Source: Porodaedalea pini (taxonomy: Eukaryota; Basidiomycota; Agaricomycetes; Hymenochaetales; Hymenochaetaceae). Taken from it: DNA of 64,000 bases. Shown here one piece after another: positions 45,915-57,562 of the stretch. Under the pieces are notes generated by a model that did not search any database, was not told where the DNA came from, and saw only the letters and a list, made by a program, of their open reading frames with translations. Within the stretch, counting starts at the first letter, position 1, and every line of letters begins with the position of its first letter. The stretch covers positions 124,001 through 188,000 of the forward strand of contig NBAY01000078.1 in assembly GCA_002794775.1 (NCBI GenBank), written 5' to 3'. The position numbers were made by a program, and so were the translations under genes.

Positions 45915-48785
45915 TCACAGCTGCCTGCCTGCCCACCCACACTGCTCGAGGCAACGAAGAGGTCGACGACAGCATGGAAAGAGGACCTCCAATCGCTCTT
46001 ACATCGCGCGAAGGATCGCTTCCCAGACGTCGTCTGGGATCTACTGGATGAGGACGCGATGGACCAAGGCAGCAACGTAGACTCGGAGGTTTGAGGACAT
46101 AAAGATGAGAGCACGAGCGCAGAACCTACCACCTGTCCTTGAGACTAACAGAAGCTAGCTATCGTTTATGCTCGTGCACTACCCAGTTTCCAGGCGCGCT
46201 AATTCTCGTTCCACCCGGCACCTATCGTGTCTCCACTTCCTTTCGCTGCCTATCCGACACCGTCTCTTCCAACGCCGACGACATATGCACTCTCTCTCAA
46301 CCTTGGCGTTGAGTTCCCCTACCCAGCCTCCATGCACTCCATCTCACCTTCCCAATTCCAGCCTATTTCCCTTGCACCCTCTGTAATCGGCTCCCTCATG
46401 CACATATCTCTCAACCATAATCCCACATTATACGCCAACGAGCTCGAATATTTCTATACAGGAAAGGGATTTGGGGATGCATTTGAGTTTTTGTTCGATG
46501 TGAGTGAGAAGGGCCCGGAAGTCGATGCCGATGTGGAAGAGGCGCGTGTCGACAAGCTTCAGAAGGACCTTGTCTTCATGTGGAGTTCTCGTCTGTATTC
46601 TGACGTTCGATATGCCAACAATAGGCGCTCCTTCCAATGAAGAAGAGACGACCGCCATCTTCTGCTCGCATCGATTCATTCTTGTTACGCATGCGCCGTA
46701 TTTCTACGATCAACTCATCACCTATGGTCTCAAGAATACCCTGCCCCCGGTGAGCTCACGACCCTTCGCCTTCCCTCGCCTCCCTTCACTCCTCCAGCAC
46801 TGCACTTTACCTTAGGATGTCTATACACCGGCACGCTCAGCTTCAGCAACTGTTCATATGATTTGGACACCGCCTTCACTATCCTGTGCTCCGCGAACTA
46901 TTTTCAATTGCAAACGCTCCATGACGAGATGCAGACATGCCTTGTGCAGGATATGTTCCATGGGCTCTTCCACGCTTTCCTCGAATTTGCTGAGTATGAA
47001 CGTATCACTGGAGGTCGCTGGGGCACAGGTGGGTGTCGCTGCCGCCAGTGTACACGTCGCGCACCGCGTACGCTCGTGTTTTCCGTGTGTGCAGACGTGC
47101 AGAACACATACCTTGAGCGCGGCGCACGGCGCGCCCTTGTTGGTCTTTTCGGAGAGGGCTGGAGCACTCTGGACTTCGCTGCACTCCCGCAGAAGACGAA
47201 AAGACGGGTTGATGACCGGCCTGAAGAAGTGTGCGGCCTTCGCGAAGCTCAACTCTGTGCGCGAAGCCTGGGTAGAGGGTGTGAGAGAAATGGTTATGAC
47301 AGCAAGGGGTGAGTATTAAAATATAATCGGGTTTATTGTTGTGCTCATTCCCTCGCAGACTCTCGTTTCAATTATTCTCCATCAGCACCCTACGGAACGA
47401 AGCGAGGCCCTCTTATCAAGCATTTCCCACATCCGTGTTCAAGTTGAACAGACTCGTATGGATCTGCTTCGAAGTCGCTGGGTCGGTATCCGGAACGAGG
47501 GTGGCTTCGATGCACTGGAAAGTTGGGCGATCAAGGAGATCAGCGATGGTGGGTCCGCGCTTCTCAAGGGTAAGGACTTTGCTAATAACGATCTACAGAG
47601 ATCAACAACCCGGTCGAAGATCTTCTAACGCCGACGACAAGCAACTCCAACACGGTGCGTGGGCCGCTTATGCGAGCAGGCCTTCGGCCTACTCTCAGCA
47701 GGGTCGAAGACACCACTGAGCGCGATAGCATGAGCACGTCGCGTTCGCTTCGTACGAGCATACTGAACGAGAACCTTGCTCGCGGGAACGCAGCTGTCAC
47801 CTCGTCCTCGTCTAGCACATCTGTCCGGAGCGTAGCGCGCAGCGTTGCGTCGATGATTAGCCGAACATTTTTTTGTCATCGCGCCTTACGACTGCGCCGG
47901 AGCATGAGCGTAAGGCGAGCCGGCCAGACTCGAAGTTTACGCCATCCACTCCGCGTAGCACGAGTCCGAGCGTCCATAGGGCGCCGAGTGTGCTCTCGTA
48001 CACTTCAGGTATGGACGTGGACGGGGAGGGTGACGAACAAGAAAGCCCGCGACTAAAAGGCTCGACCTCGTCCCTTGCGCGCTCTACCGCGTCACCTTCC
48101 GTGGTTTCTCGACAGCCCGGTGTAGCTTCTCGCTCTCCACGCACAACTGGGAAAGACACGGGAGACACCGCGAGTGTTACGAGTGTAAAACTCCCAAGCG
48201 TCGTCTCCGTGCAAAGACCAAAATCTGTCGCCGCTTCTGTTTCATTTACTCGTTCACATGCATCGACCATCCATAGAAATGCCGCCACTGCAGGCCAGCA
48301 AGGTACTCTTCGTCCACCTCATCCATCCTCGCGACCGACATCCTTGCTCTCGAATGTGTCAATGTCCAGCAGCAGGAGCGGGGCTTCAACACGCGAGTCT
48401 ACATTCAAAATGCCTCGTGAAAATATGACTCCGTGGGATTCTGTTACTCGGTCGAGGAAAGTCTCGACCACGTCAACGACCTCGATGCGCAGCACCGGAA
48501 CCTCAAGATCTCCGCAAACGCCGGCGCCTGCGCTACCGAAAGGACGGCCGCGTCGCGTCTCTGAAACGAGTGCGGCGCCAATTAGTACGGTAAGCGCAGC
48601 ATCGCGCACACGGAAGGTGTCGCCCATTACTACAGTATCTACGAAAACAACAGCGAACAAGACGTCCGTCATTCAAAAGTTACCGTCGGCGAATTTAATT
48701 CGATCAACTGCATCTGCGGGAACAGCTGGAGGGAAGAAGACAGCGACGAAGACGTCCCCTGCAGATGAGAAGAAGCTTTCTCCGG
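45915..48785 (+). pseudogene. BTB/POZ-domain protein, first part of the chimera
   Basis: Coding-like segments in order: STTAWKEDLQSLLHRAKDRF (45.96 kb), PIVSPLPFAAYP-like sequence and the long stretch around 46240-46600, a BTB core (SDVRYANNRRS, ATIFCSHRFILVTHAPYFYD, 46600-46740; YTPA, LSFSNCSYDLDTAFTILCSA), NTYLERGARRALVGLFGEGW, TLVSIILHQHPTERSEALLS, and a Ser/Thr/Arg-rich tail up to SPADEKKLSPAR. BTB domains mediate protein-protein contacts, often with Cul3. Introns are present, but frames change near 46090, 46630, 47200, 47560 and 47870 without good splice sites. Near 48786 it passes without a frame change into Rpb1. Confidence 0.65.
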
Positions 48786-50069
48786 CGAGGCATCGCGTGA
48801 GACTTATGCCTTACTCTAGTACGTGTTTATCCACCTTTAACTCATTGTATGGTCACTGATTAGTGTATTTTAGCCTTTCGTCTAAATCTTTCCGTCACTC
48901 CACCGTATAACGCCGATTTCGATGGCAATGAGATGAACATGCAGTATGTCACTTTTAAGATTAGCCTTACACCTCTTTCTCAGCTCCGTCAAATTGCATG
49001 GGTTGCGAAGCAGATCGTCTCGCCGCAGGCGAACAAACCTGTTATGGGCATCGTACAGGACACGTCGTGAGGTGTCCGTAAATTGACTCTGCGGTATAGC
49101 TTCCTCGACTTAGTGCGGGTGCAAAACATCCTGCTCTGGGTGCCGGACTGGGATAGCACGATTCCGACGCCGGCGATCTTGAAGCCGAAGCCATTATGGA
49201 CTTGCAAACAGATTCTTAGCATGACGATTCCTCTCAGAATAAACATATATCGCTCGCCTGATCCGAAGTCTTCGAGCTCCGTTTTCGACGATGGCATGCT
49301 CATTGAAAACGGCGAGATCATCTCTGGTGTCGTGGAGAAGAAGACGGTTGGAGCGTCGCAAGGCGGTCTTATCCACGTCGACTTCCGCGAAAAAGGTCCC
49401 AAGGCGACTCGTACGCTGTTCACTGGTCTCCAGCAGATCGTTAATTACTGGCTGTTCCGCAATGGGTTCAGTATATGCATCGGTGATACGGTCGCGGATA
49501 AGAAGACAATGGCGTACATCATGGAGCAGGTCAAGATGCGGAAGCAGAATGTCGTGCAGGCCATTGAAGATGCATCTAACGACCGTCTGAAAGCTGCACC
49601 GGCTATGACTATTAGCGAGTCGTTCGAGAGTCGAGTCGAATGCGAGCTCAACTTGGCGCGTGACCATTCCGGTTAATACGCAGAGAAGAACCTGAAGGAG
49701 GACAACAATGTGAAACAGATAGTTGTCGCGGGTTCGAAGGGTTCGTTCATTAACATCTCGCAGATGTCCGTCTGTGTTGGTCAGCAGTCCGTTGAAGGGA
49801 AGCGAACCCCGTTTGGCTTCAGGCATCGCACACTACCTCACTTTACGAAGGATGACTTCAGCCCAGAGGCGCGCGGTTTCGTTGAGAACTCGTATCTTCG
49901 TGGATTAACTCTACAAAAGTTTTTCTTCCACGCTATGGCTGGTCGCGAAGATTTGATCGATACCGCTGTCAAGACGGCCGAGACTGGTTACATTCAGCGT
50001 CGACTTGTAAAGGCACTCGAAGACGTGGCTGTCTGCTACGATGGGACTGTACGAAGCTCACTGGGTGAC
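48786..50069 (+). pseudogene. RPB1: Rpb1 (RNA polymerase II largest subunit) fragment
   Basis: The sequence starts HRVRLMPYS, splices to [17 protein letters not shown], and runs on through [60 protein letters not shown] and [20 protein letters not shown] to [18 protein letters not shown]. It spans the part of Rpb1 from the active-site loop to just past the bridge-helix/trigger-loop entry, roughly 450 residues of more than 1,700. The catalytic metal-binding loop reads NADFDGNE in place of NADFDGDE, losing the third aspartate. A TGA interrupts at about 49069 and a TAA near 49676. The 3' end joins eIF4G sequence in frame at 50069/50070. Confidence 0.9.
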
Positions 50070-51642
50070 CTGATGGAGCAGATCAGCCCGAACGTGCAGG
50101 ATGATGGTATCCGCAATGCTGACGGCAAGTCGATTACAGGTGGTCTGCTTTTCCGTAACTACCTTCTGAATCGCTGTCAGGAAGGCTTCGGGCGCGGCCG
50201 GACGGAGAAGGGGTCGACAGCGGCAGCGGCTCTCGTGAAGGCGACAGAGGATCAGGCTCTTAAGGACTCCAACGAAAAGAGGAAAACAAGGAGGCTGGTG
50301 AGAGTGCGCTGTCTTCGGACGAATACTACGCTGCTCAGAAGGCCAAGCATCAAGGACTCGGATTCGTCAAGTTCATCGGCGAGCTCTTCAAGCTTCAGAT
50401 GCTTACGGAACGTATCATGCTTGAATGTATCAAGAGATCGAAAGCTTATATAAACTCCCCACAACTGTTGGTCAGGCGCTCGATACCTCTAAGGCTCGCG
50501 GACACATGGACGTCTACTTCAGTCGCACGAAGGAGCTTGCAAAGAGCAGCAACGTGTCGTCTCGTATGTAGCTCATGTTACAGGTGCGTGCCTTCTGCTT
50601 CATAGCCTTTCGTTGAGCTGACTTTCTTGGACAGGATGTGATTGAATTGCGGGAAAGGAAATGAACTACCCGCAACTTAGTCGCTGCTCAATCGCTCAGA
50701 TTCATGACGCGGTACGCGCTCTTGCTTTGTTATTCAGTTTCACTTGTGCTTACCAAATATACAGGCTGCGAAAGAGAAGGCGCAACAGGAGTAACATAAC
50801 TTGGCGTGCTCAGCCATGTCTCGTGGTGGTTTACGCCGTGGCCATGATCGTGACGGCAAGGCTCAAGTAGGTCCCGACGGATGGGCCGTTGTCTCTGGTC
50901 CTTCGAGGCCTGCCAACAAGGCGAGCGATCTGACGAACTTCGGCAAGATTCAGAAGGGTAGTGGCGCCACGAACTTCGGGCCAGCTAGCGTCTTCACGAA
51001 GAATGGAGAAGGACAAGTTCGAACACGAACATGTTCCAGATGCTGCAGACTGCTGAGGCCGCTAATGAGGCTCTTACTGCATCCTCGTCTCGTCCAAGCC
51101 GCCTGTCAAGCCGTACAACGAGCGTCGACTTGACCCACAACGCACCTGTGGAACCTGCCCAGCCTGCTCAGCGTCCCAGACTCAACCTGCTTCCACGTTC
51201 GAAGCCCGTACAGGAGAAGTCGGAGGATAGTCCCGCTGAGGCTTAGAATGGTGAGGAGGGCGTGGAGGGCGAGATCCTCGAGAAGGACTCTGGGAAACCG
51301 TCGATGTCGAAGGAGCAGGCGGAAAAGAAGATTGACCAAGACCGCAAGGAGCTCTTCACTATCCGCGATCTCGACGAGGCGGAAGAGTATTTCTCTGCAC
51401 TTCCCTTGGAGCATCGACATATTCTCGTCGAGAATCTTGTCATGTCTGTTATCGAGGCGAAGGAGGCTGATGCCAAACCCGTTGCCGACCTGTTTTTGCG
51501 TGCTCTATCGCGGAATCTCTGTTCTCCCGCATCCTTCGAGGAGGGCCTCCTGCCTGTCCCGGAACTTCTCGACGGCATCGCAATTGATGCGTCTAAGGCT
51601 TTCAGTCTTATGGCGACGATGAGGAACAACGGACGCATGTAG
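50070..51642 (+). pseudogene. eIF4G fragment, captured copy 2
   Basis: It begins [20 protein letters not shown] in frame with Rpb1, follows MIF4G to [17 protein letters not shown], then shifts frame near 50275 and lacks about 25 codons near 50440 (present in copy 1). Later exons: FGPASVFTKNGE, VDLTHNAPVEPAQPAQRPRL, then the MA3 part KKIDQDRKELFTIRDLDEAE to AFSLMATMRNNGRM and TAG. Unlike copy 1 at 30.8-32.9 kb it keeps the natural C-terminus and 3' UTR but lacks the MIF4G start. The two copies overlap from LMEQ to the MA3 domain and are clearly related. Confidence 0.88.
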
Positions 51643-51959
51643 CAAGCAAGTCAATGGACAGCGACAAGCTTCTTGCATTTTTAGCTTAGAATTTGTTTGT
51701 GACTTTATATTTACTCATCAGGCAATTTATCTCCTCTTCTCGTCATTGTCATTCCATTCTCACCTCCCTGCCCTCTGCCCGTTTTCCTGCGCCTTCATAA
51801 CCTCTTTACCCTCGTCGTGCCCCTTCTGGCTTCTCTGACTAATTAAAAAAAAATACATACTTCGTTGTTCCTCATTTAACATTTTTGTTGCCGCGATTTT
51901 GTTCCTTCATCCGCTTTCCTTTCTGTCTGTTCAACCTTGCAAACCCTGTCTCCTCTCGT

Positions 51960-54090
51960 GGTTTCCAACCAAAGAATGCGCCTCTCGTTTCTCACAAGGA
52001 CGAAATCTTCGGACCCGACGGCGCGGACGAGGATGAATTCGAGCTACCAGGTGAGGTTGAGCCATTCTCTCGGATAAGGATTTGGAGAACGAGAGCACTG
52101 CGGACGGTATTGCCTTACGGTGGGCACCGGCGCCTTACAGTCGCCGCTTGGGACACATGTGTTGCACGCAAGACGTACCATTGGTGAAGAACTGGTACTT
52201 GGAGTACTGCCCACTAAACCATCCTGTAAAGGTTCGTGTGTCGTACCAGAAGCTATCCAAGTGCTTTGTTCTCAACGAGCTGAAGACGAGGCCGGAGGAG
52301 CCGATGACGAAAAAGAACCTGTTCCATCAGTTGAAGGCGACGAAAAATTTCCAGACCACAAATCTGGACTGGGTGGAGGCTGGTTTGCAAGTGTGCAGGC
52401 AAGGATACAACATGCTGAACTTGCTCGTCCGTCGCAAGGTATGATCGTTGGAAAGGCTGCGTTATATCATTCTGACTTCCAATCCTTCTAGAACTTGAAT
52501 TACCTTCATCTCGATCACAACATGAATCTGAAGCCGGAGGAACGCAAAAAGGCTCGCTTTGGAAATGCATTCCATTTGTGCCGTGAAATTCTTCACCTCA
52601 CGAAGCTCGTTGTCAATGCGCACGTCCAATTCCGGCTTAGCAATGTGGATGCCTTCCAACCGGCGGATGCATTGCAGTATATCTTCGCACATATCGGCGC
52701 ACTCACTGGCATGTACCGTTACAAGTATAAACTTATGCGTCAGGTCCGGATGTATAAAGATCTCAAGCATCTAATCTACTATCGCTTCAATATGGGACCT
52801 GTTGGTAAGGGCCCAGGCTGTGTGTTTTGTGCTCCAGGTTGGCGAGTGTGGCTCTTCATGCGTGGAACTGTACCACTGCTTGAGCACTGGCTCAGAAACT
52901 TGCTCGCGCGTCAGTTCGAGGGTCGCAACAGCAAGGGCATCGCAAAGATGGTCACGAAGCAGCGGTGTCGAATCGCACTATGACTTGGAATTACGCATGA
53001 TACCGGAGTCGATCGATATTCTCGATATGATACCGGAGTCGATCGAGCAGAACAAGGCGAAGACTATCTTGCAGCACTTGTCGGAAGCGTAGCGCTGCTG
53101 GAAGGCAAACAGTACGTCGTTTGGTTGAATCTGGACTTTGCGTACTAAGCCTTATTCTACAGTTCCATGAGAGGTCCCGGGCATGCCGACTGCGATCGAG
53201 AACATCATCTTGCGGTACATCAAGAGCAAGGCGGACTGGTGGTGCTCGGTTGCACACTACAATCGCGAGCGTATCAGGCGTGGTGCGACTGTCGACAAGG
53301 CTGTGGTCAAGAAGAACTTAGGGCGTCTTACTCGACTGTACTTGAAAGCTGAGCAGGAGTGTCAGCATGCTTACCTCAAAGATCGTCCTTATGTTAGTGC
53401 TGAGGAGGCTGTTGCGATCTACACATCGACGGTCCACTGGCTTGAGAGTCGGAAATTTGCTCCCATCCCATTCCCGTAAGATTCAACTAACTACGTTGTT
53501 CAGAAGCTCTCACTGATGTTTCCATACAGTCCCCTTTCGTACAAGTGTGACGCGTACAGCGTCAAGGTCGTCTTAACGAATCTCAGCGTGAGGAGCTTGC
53601 TCTCACTGAGCAGGCGTATGACAATCCACACGAATGTATGTTCTTTTTCTAATTGGCCGTAGGGTGTAGCTAATCGATTCACGTGCAGGTCTGTCTAGGA
53701 TCAAGCGTCTCTTGCTCACTCAGCGAGCCTTCAAAGAGGCAGGCATCGAGTTCTTCGACACATATGACAAGCTCGCATATCTTGACCAATTCTTATTCTT
53801 TGAGGCTGATAAGCGCGGGTTATTCCCGGCGTGGATCAAGCTTGCGGACACTGAACCCCCTCCCCTTCTGGTGTACAAGTGGTGTCAGGGTATCAATAAC
53901 TTGACGGACATCTGGGAGACGAGCGAGGGCGAATGCGTAGTGATGATGGAGACCGTACTGTCGAAGGTCTACGAAAAGATCGACCTGACCCTTCTCAACC
54001 GTGTGCTTCGTCTTATTCTCGACCGTAATCTTGCGGACTATATCACAGCGAAGAATAACTGTGTTCGTCCACGCAACGACCCAGACTCAG
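51960..54090 (+). pseudogene. PRP8: Prp8 (U5 snRNP) fragment
   Basis: The plus strand reads [140 protein letters not shown] and [12 protein letters not shown]. This is the N-terminal to middle region of Prp8, the spliceosome core protein, about 600 of more than 2,300 residues. Indels and stops occur at 52080-52200, 52980, 53095 and 53500-53690; a local duplication repeats the MIPESI codons (52996-53048). At about 54090 the similarity stops. All known exons are in order and in one orientation. Confidence 0.9.
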
Positions 54091-54350
54091 GGACACTCGA
54101 AATACCCTTTATATTGTTTTCAATACTCCCATTTACTCTCAATATCGTTCCATGCCCCTATATTATAGGTAGCGCCGTCGGAAGTGAGCCCTCACTTTTT
54201 TTTCCCACGGTCCGTTGACGTTGGAGAGGGGGGGGAACGTCTCTGGGAGCGTTTCCGTCCGCTCGGCATGGCGTTCGGACGCGCGGTCGCATTTAAATCG
54301 CAGAAACGCCGACCGGTATCCTTTTGTTTGGCTTTGTTTGTACAAAATCA

Positions 54351-55859
54351 CGGTATTTTCACATGAGTGTAGATAACACCTACCTGTTTTGCTTATAAGC
54401 GCTTTAGATCTGCATAGTCATTGTCAGTTTGTCATCAGGCCCTGGTCAATGCATCCACATTTCTGACTTGGAGTGGGCTTTATCCTCTTGTATGTCCTAT
54501 TTGCTTACTTTTTTTCCCACATGGGCTACTTACAGTTAGGATGGGTTGGGTTAAGCTTGGGCTAGGGTCAGGGCAGAAAATCATAGTTAATACCATCTGT
54601 TACTCATCTCAGTAACCGAAGTACCTACAAGATGGGATGACGCTACAGAATAGCATTTGAGACACATGCTCATATTCTCCAGCTCTGTTATTTGAGAGTT
54701 AAGAAGTCCTCTGCAATGAGACCAGCCACAAAAGCCTCATGCTGTATTTCAAGCCTTATTGGTATCTGGCAGGTGCCTATCAAGTCTGAGAAGTGACCAC
54801 TCTCCAGTCAAGAACTGGAGCACCATGTGAGTCTACTAGGGGACACCTGTTGATTAATAGTATAGTCCTTTTCTAAATTATCCAGCTCCATATAGGAGGT
54901 GTCAAAAGAACCATATTTTTTGACAAGAACAGGTTTATGCACTTCTGGAGTTTCCTCTTCATCAAAGGTGTGGGAGTCCAGCTCCTCTAACACTGTCTTT
55001 TTCCAAAGACTAGCAAGGTCGAGTAAATTATGAGTGCCATTGCGACTTGTAATCAGCTGACGATTAATTATATCCAGCTTTCTCACGTCACAGATTTCAG
55101 TGACTGCCCCCTCAGTCAGCTCAAGATGCAACATTTTGTTATGCCCTGGCCGACCAAGGTTGTCTGCTGACTCCACCTGGGGTGGAGGGAATTCAGGAAA
55201 TTTGAATTTCCCGCATTCAGCTCTCTCAAGCCACTCACGCCAGTAATTAAATATGGTGTTAGATAATTTTGTAGCATTAAAGTAATTCCATGCGGTGTTG
55301 TATTCAGTCTTAAGTACAAGAACTTCTGCATGGGCATGTTGCGTTGTGTTAAGATGCTTGTTCTATTGTTCTGTAAAATTGTTCTTACAGTGACTCAAAA
55401 AACCTATGCAATGATTGACACATTTTGATTGTTTTACCCATAACACTATAACCTCTGTAGCTACACAAAAATAAAAAATATCCGTGGAAAGCAGTTGATC
55501 TCAGCTTTTTGAAAATATATTTATCATAAATAAATTCGAAAAATTGACAGAGATATAAAGCGATGATCACATGTCACTCATTGCATAGGTTTTTTTGACT
55601 GTACAGAAATCATCAATAGCCAATCCAATATAGCTTATTTTTCTTTGGAAAAATTCATGATAGCAGCATTGTGCATTACAGTCAATATATGTGAGTTTCA
55701 AGATGATTGGTTGAGAAGGGCTTGTACAGTGAGACAAGACAGGTTTTGGTGATTTGGCTCAGAAAAGGCCATTTTGGACACTAAATGCACTGTAGAAAAT
55801 CAACCACTAACCAGATTCTATTGAAACTTTCCATGAACCATGAAATGAAACACTCCTAC
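54351..55859 (+). repeat. Left arm of a 3.2-kb palindrome
   Basis: It is the reverse complement of 56021-57562 with near-identity in the body: the three ORFs it contains are repeated residue for residue on the opposite strand of the right arm. Small indels occur only toward the outer end (54351-54400). The spacer between the arms is about 160 bp (55860-56020). Confidence 0.93.
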
Positions 55860-56020
55860 CTAATTTAATGCTTTAAAGTTGTTTGTGATGCTCCAGATAG
55901 CTGTATTCTCAGTTCATCTTGAACATGCCCAGATTAGAGCCAAAAGTGGATGCTTACTGAGTGAAGGAACATTATTGTATTTTGTTCTGACCACAACTCT
56001 TCAATAAATTAATGCCATGT

Positions 56021-57562
56021 AGGAGTGTTCCATTTCATGGTTCATGGAAAGTTTCAATAGAATCTGGTTAGTGGTTGATTTTCTACAGTGCATTTAGTGT
56101 CCAAAATGGCCTTTTCTGAGCCAAATCACCAAAACCTGTCTTGTCTCACTGTACAAGCCCTTCTCAACCAATCATCTTGAAACTCACATATATTGACTGT
56201 AATGCACAATGCTGCTATCATGAATTTTTCCAAAGAAAAATAAGCTATATTGGATTGGCTATTGATGATTTCTGTACAGTCAAAAAAACCTATGCAATGA
56301 GTGACATGTGATCATCGCTTTATATCTCTGTCAATTTTTCGAATTTATTTATGATAAATATATTTTCAAAAAGCTGAGATCAACTGCTTTCCACGGATAT
56401 TTTTTATTTTTGTGTAGCTACAGAGGTTATAGTGTTATGGGTAAAACAATCAAAATGTGTCAATCATTGCATAGGTTTTTTGAGTCACTGTAAGAACAAT
56501 TTTACAGAACAATAGAACAAGCATCTTAACACAACGCAACATGCCCATGCAGAAGTTCTTGTACTTAAGACTGAATACAACACCGCATGGAATTACTTTA
56601 ATGCTACAAAATTATCTAACACCATATTTAATTACTGGCGTGAGTGGCTTGAGAGAGCTGAATGCGGGAAATTCAAATTTCCTGAATTCCCTCCACCCCA
56701 GGTGGAGTCAGCAGACAACCTTGGTCGGCCAGGGCATAACAAAATGTTGCATCTTGAGCTGACTGAGGGGGCAGTCACTGAAATCTGTGACGTGAGAAAG
56801 CTGGATATAATTAATCGTCAGCTGATTACAAGTCGCAATGGCACTCATAATTTACTCGACCTTGCTAGTCTTTGGAAAAAGACAGTGTTAGAGGAGCTGG
56901 ACTCCCACACCTTTGATGAAGAGGAAACTCCAGAAGTGCATAAACCTGTTCTTGTCAAAAAATATGGTTCTTTTGACACCTCCTATATGGAGCTGGATAA
57001 TTTAGAAAAGGACTATACTATTAATCAACAGGTGTCCCCTAGTAGACTCACATGGTGCTCCAGTTCTTGACTGGAGAGTGGTCACTTCTCAGACTTGATA
57101 GGCACCTGCCAGATACCAATAAGGCTTGAAATACAGCATGAGGCTTTTGTGGCTGGTCTCATTGCAGAGGACTTCTTAACTCTCAAATAACAGAGCTGGA
57201 GAATATGAGCATGTGTCTCAAATGCTATTCTGTAGCGTCATCCCATCTTGTAGGTACTTCGGTTACTGAGATGAGTAACAGATGGTATTAACTATGATTT
57301 TCTGCCCTGACCCTAGCCCAAGCTTAACCCAACCCATCCTAACTGTAAGTAGCCCATGTGGGAAAAAAAGTAAGCAAATAGGACATACAAGAGGATAAAG
57401 CCCACTCCAAGTCAGAAATGCGGATGCATTGACCAGGGCCTGATGAAAAACTGATAATGACTATGCAGATCTGAAGTGCTTATAAGTGAAACAGGTAGGT
57501 GAGCGCTTCACCTGTTATCTACAGGTCTTACACTCAGCAAGTCGTGTGAAAATACCATCCTA
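56021..57562 (-). repeat. Right arm of the palindrome
   Basis: Mirror of 54351-55859. The outer end has about 30 bp more than the left arm (around 57500-57545). Beyond 57562 the flanks are unrelated. Confidence 0.93.
56545..57070 (+). pseudogene. Coding-like frame in the palindrome arms, probably transposon derived
   Basis: On the plus strand of the right arm, and identically on the minus strand of the left arm (54808-55333), a frame reads AHAEVLVLKTEYNTAWNYFN, IFNYWREWLERAECGKFKFP, LDIINRQLITSRNGTHNLLD and LASLWKKTVLEELDSHTFDE, to a stop. Similar reading frames occur beside transposons in Agaricomycete genomes, as far as I recall. I cannot name the family firmly and a start codon in frame is lacking. 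A second ORF of 61 codons is repeated at 55385-55570 (minus) and 56308-56493 (plus). Confidence 0.45.

Noticed and set aside
45915..54090. Retroposed (mRNA-derived) origin of the chimera
   Set aside because: Introns with GT-AG borders are retained in BTB, Rpb1, eIF4G and Prp8 segments.
45660..54350. Helitron or TIR ends around the second chimera
   Set aside because: No copy of the 32-bp end, and no convincing Helitron terminus could be found by eye; boundaries stay undefined.
54184..54615. Short ORFs between Prp8 fragment and palindrome
   Set aside because: No recognisable family; one lies inside the palindrome arm and is low complexity.
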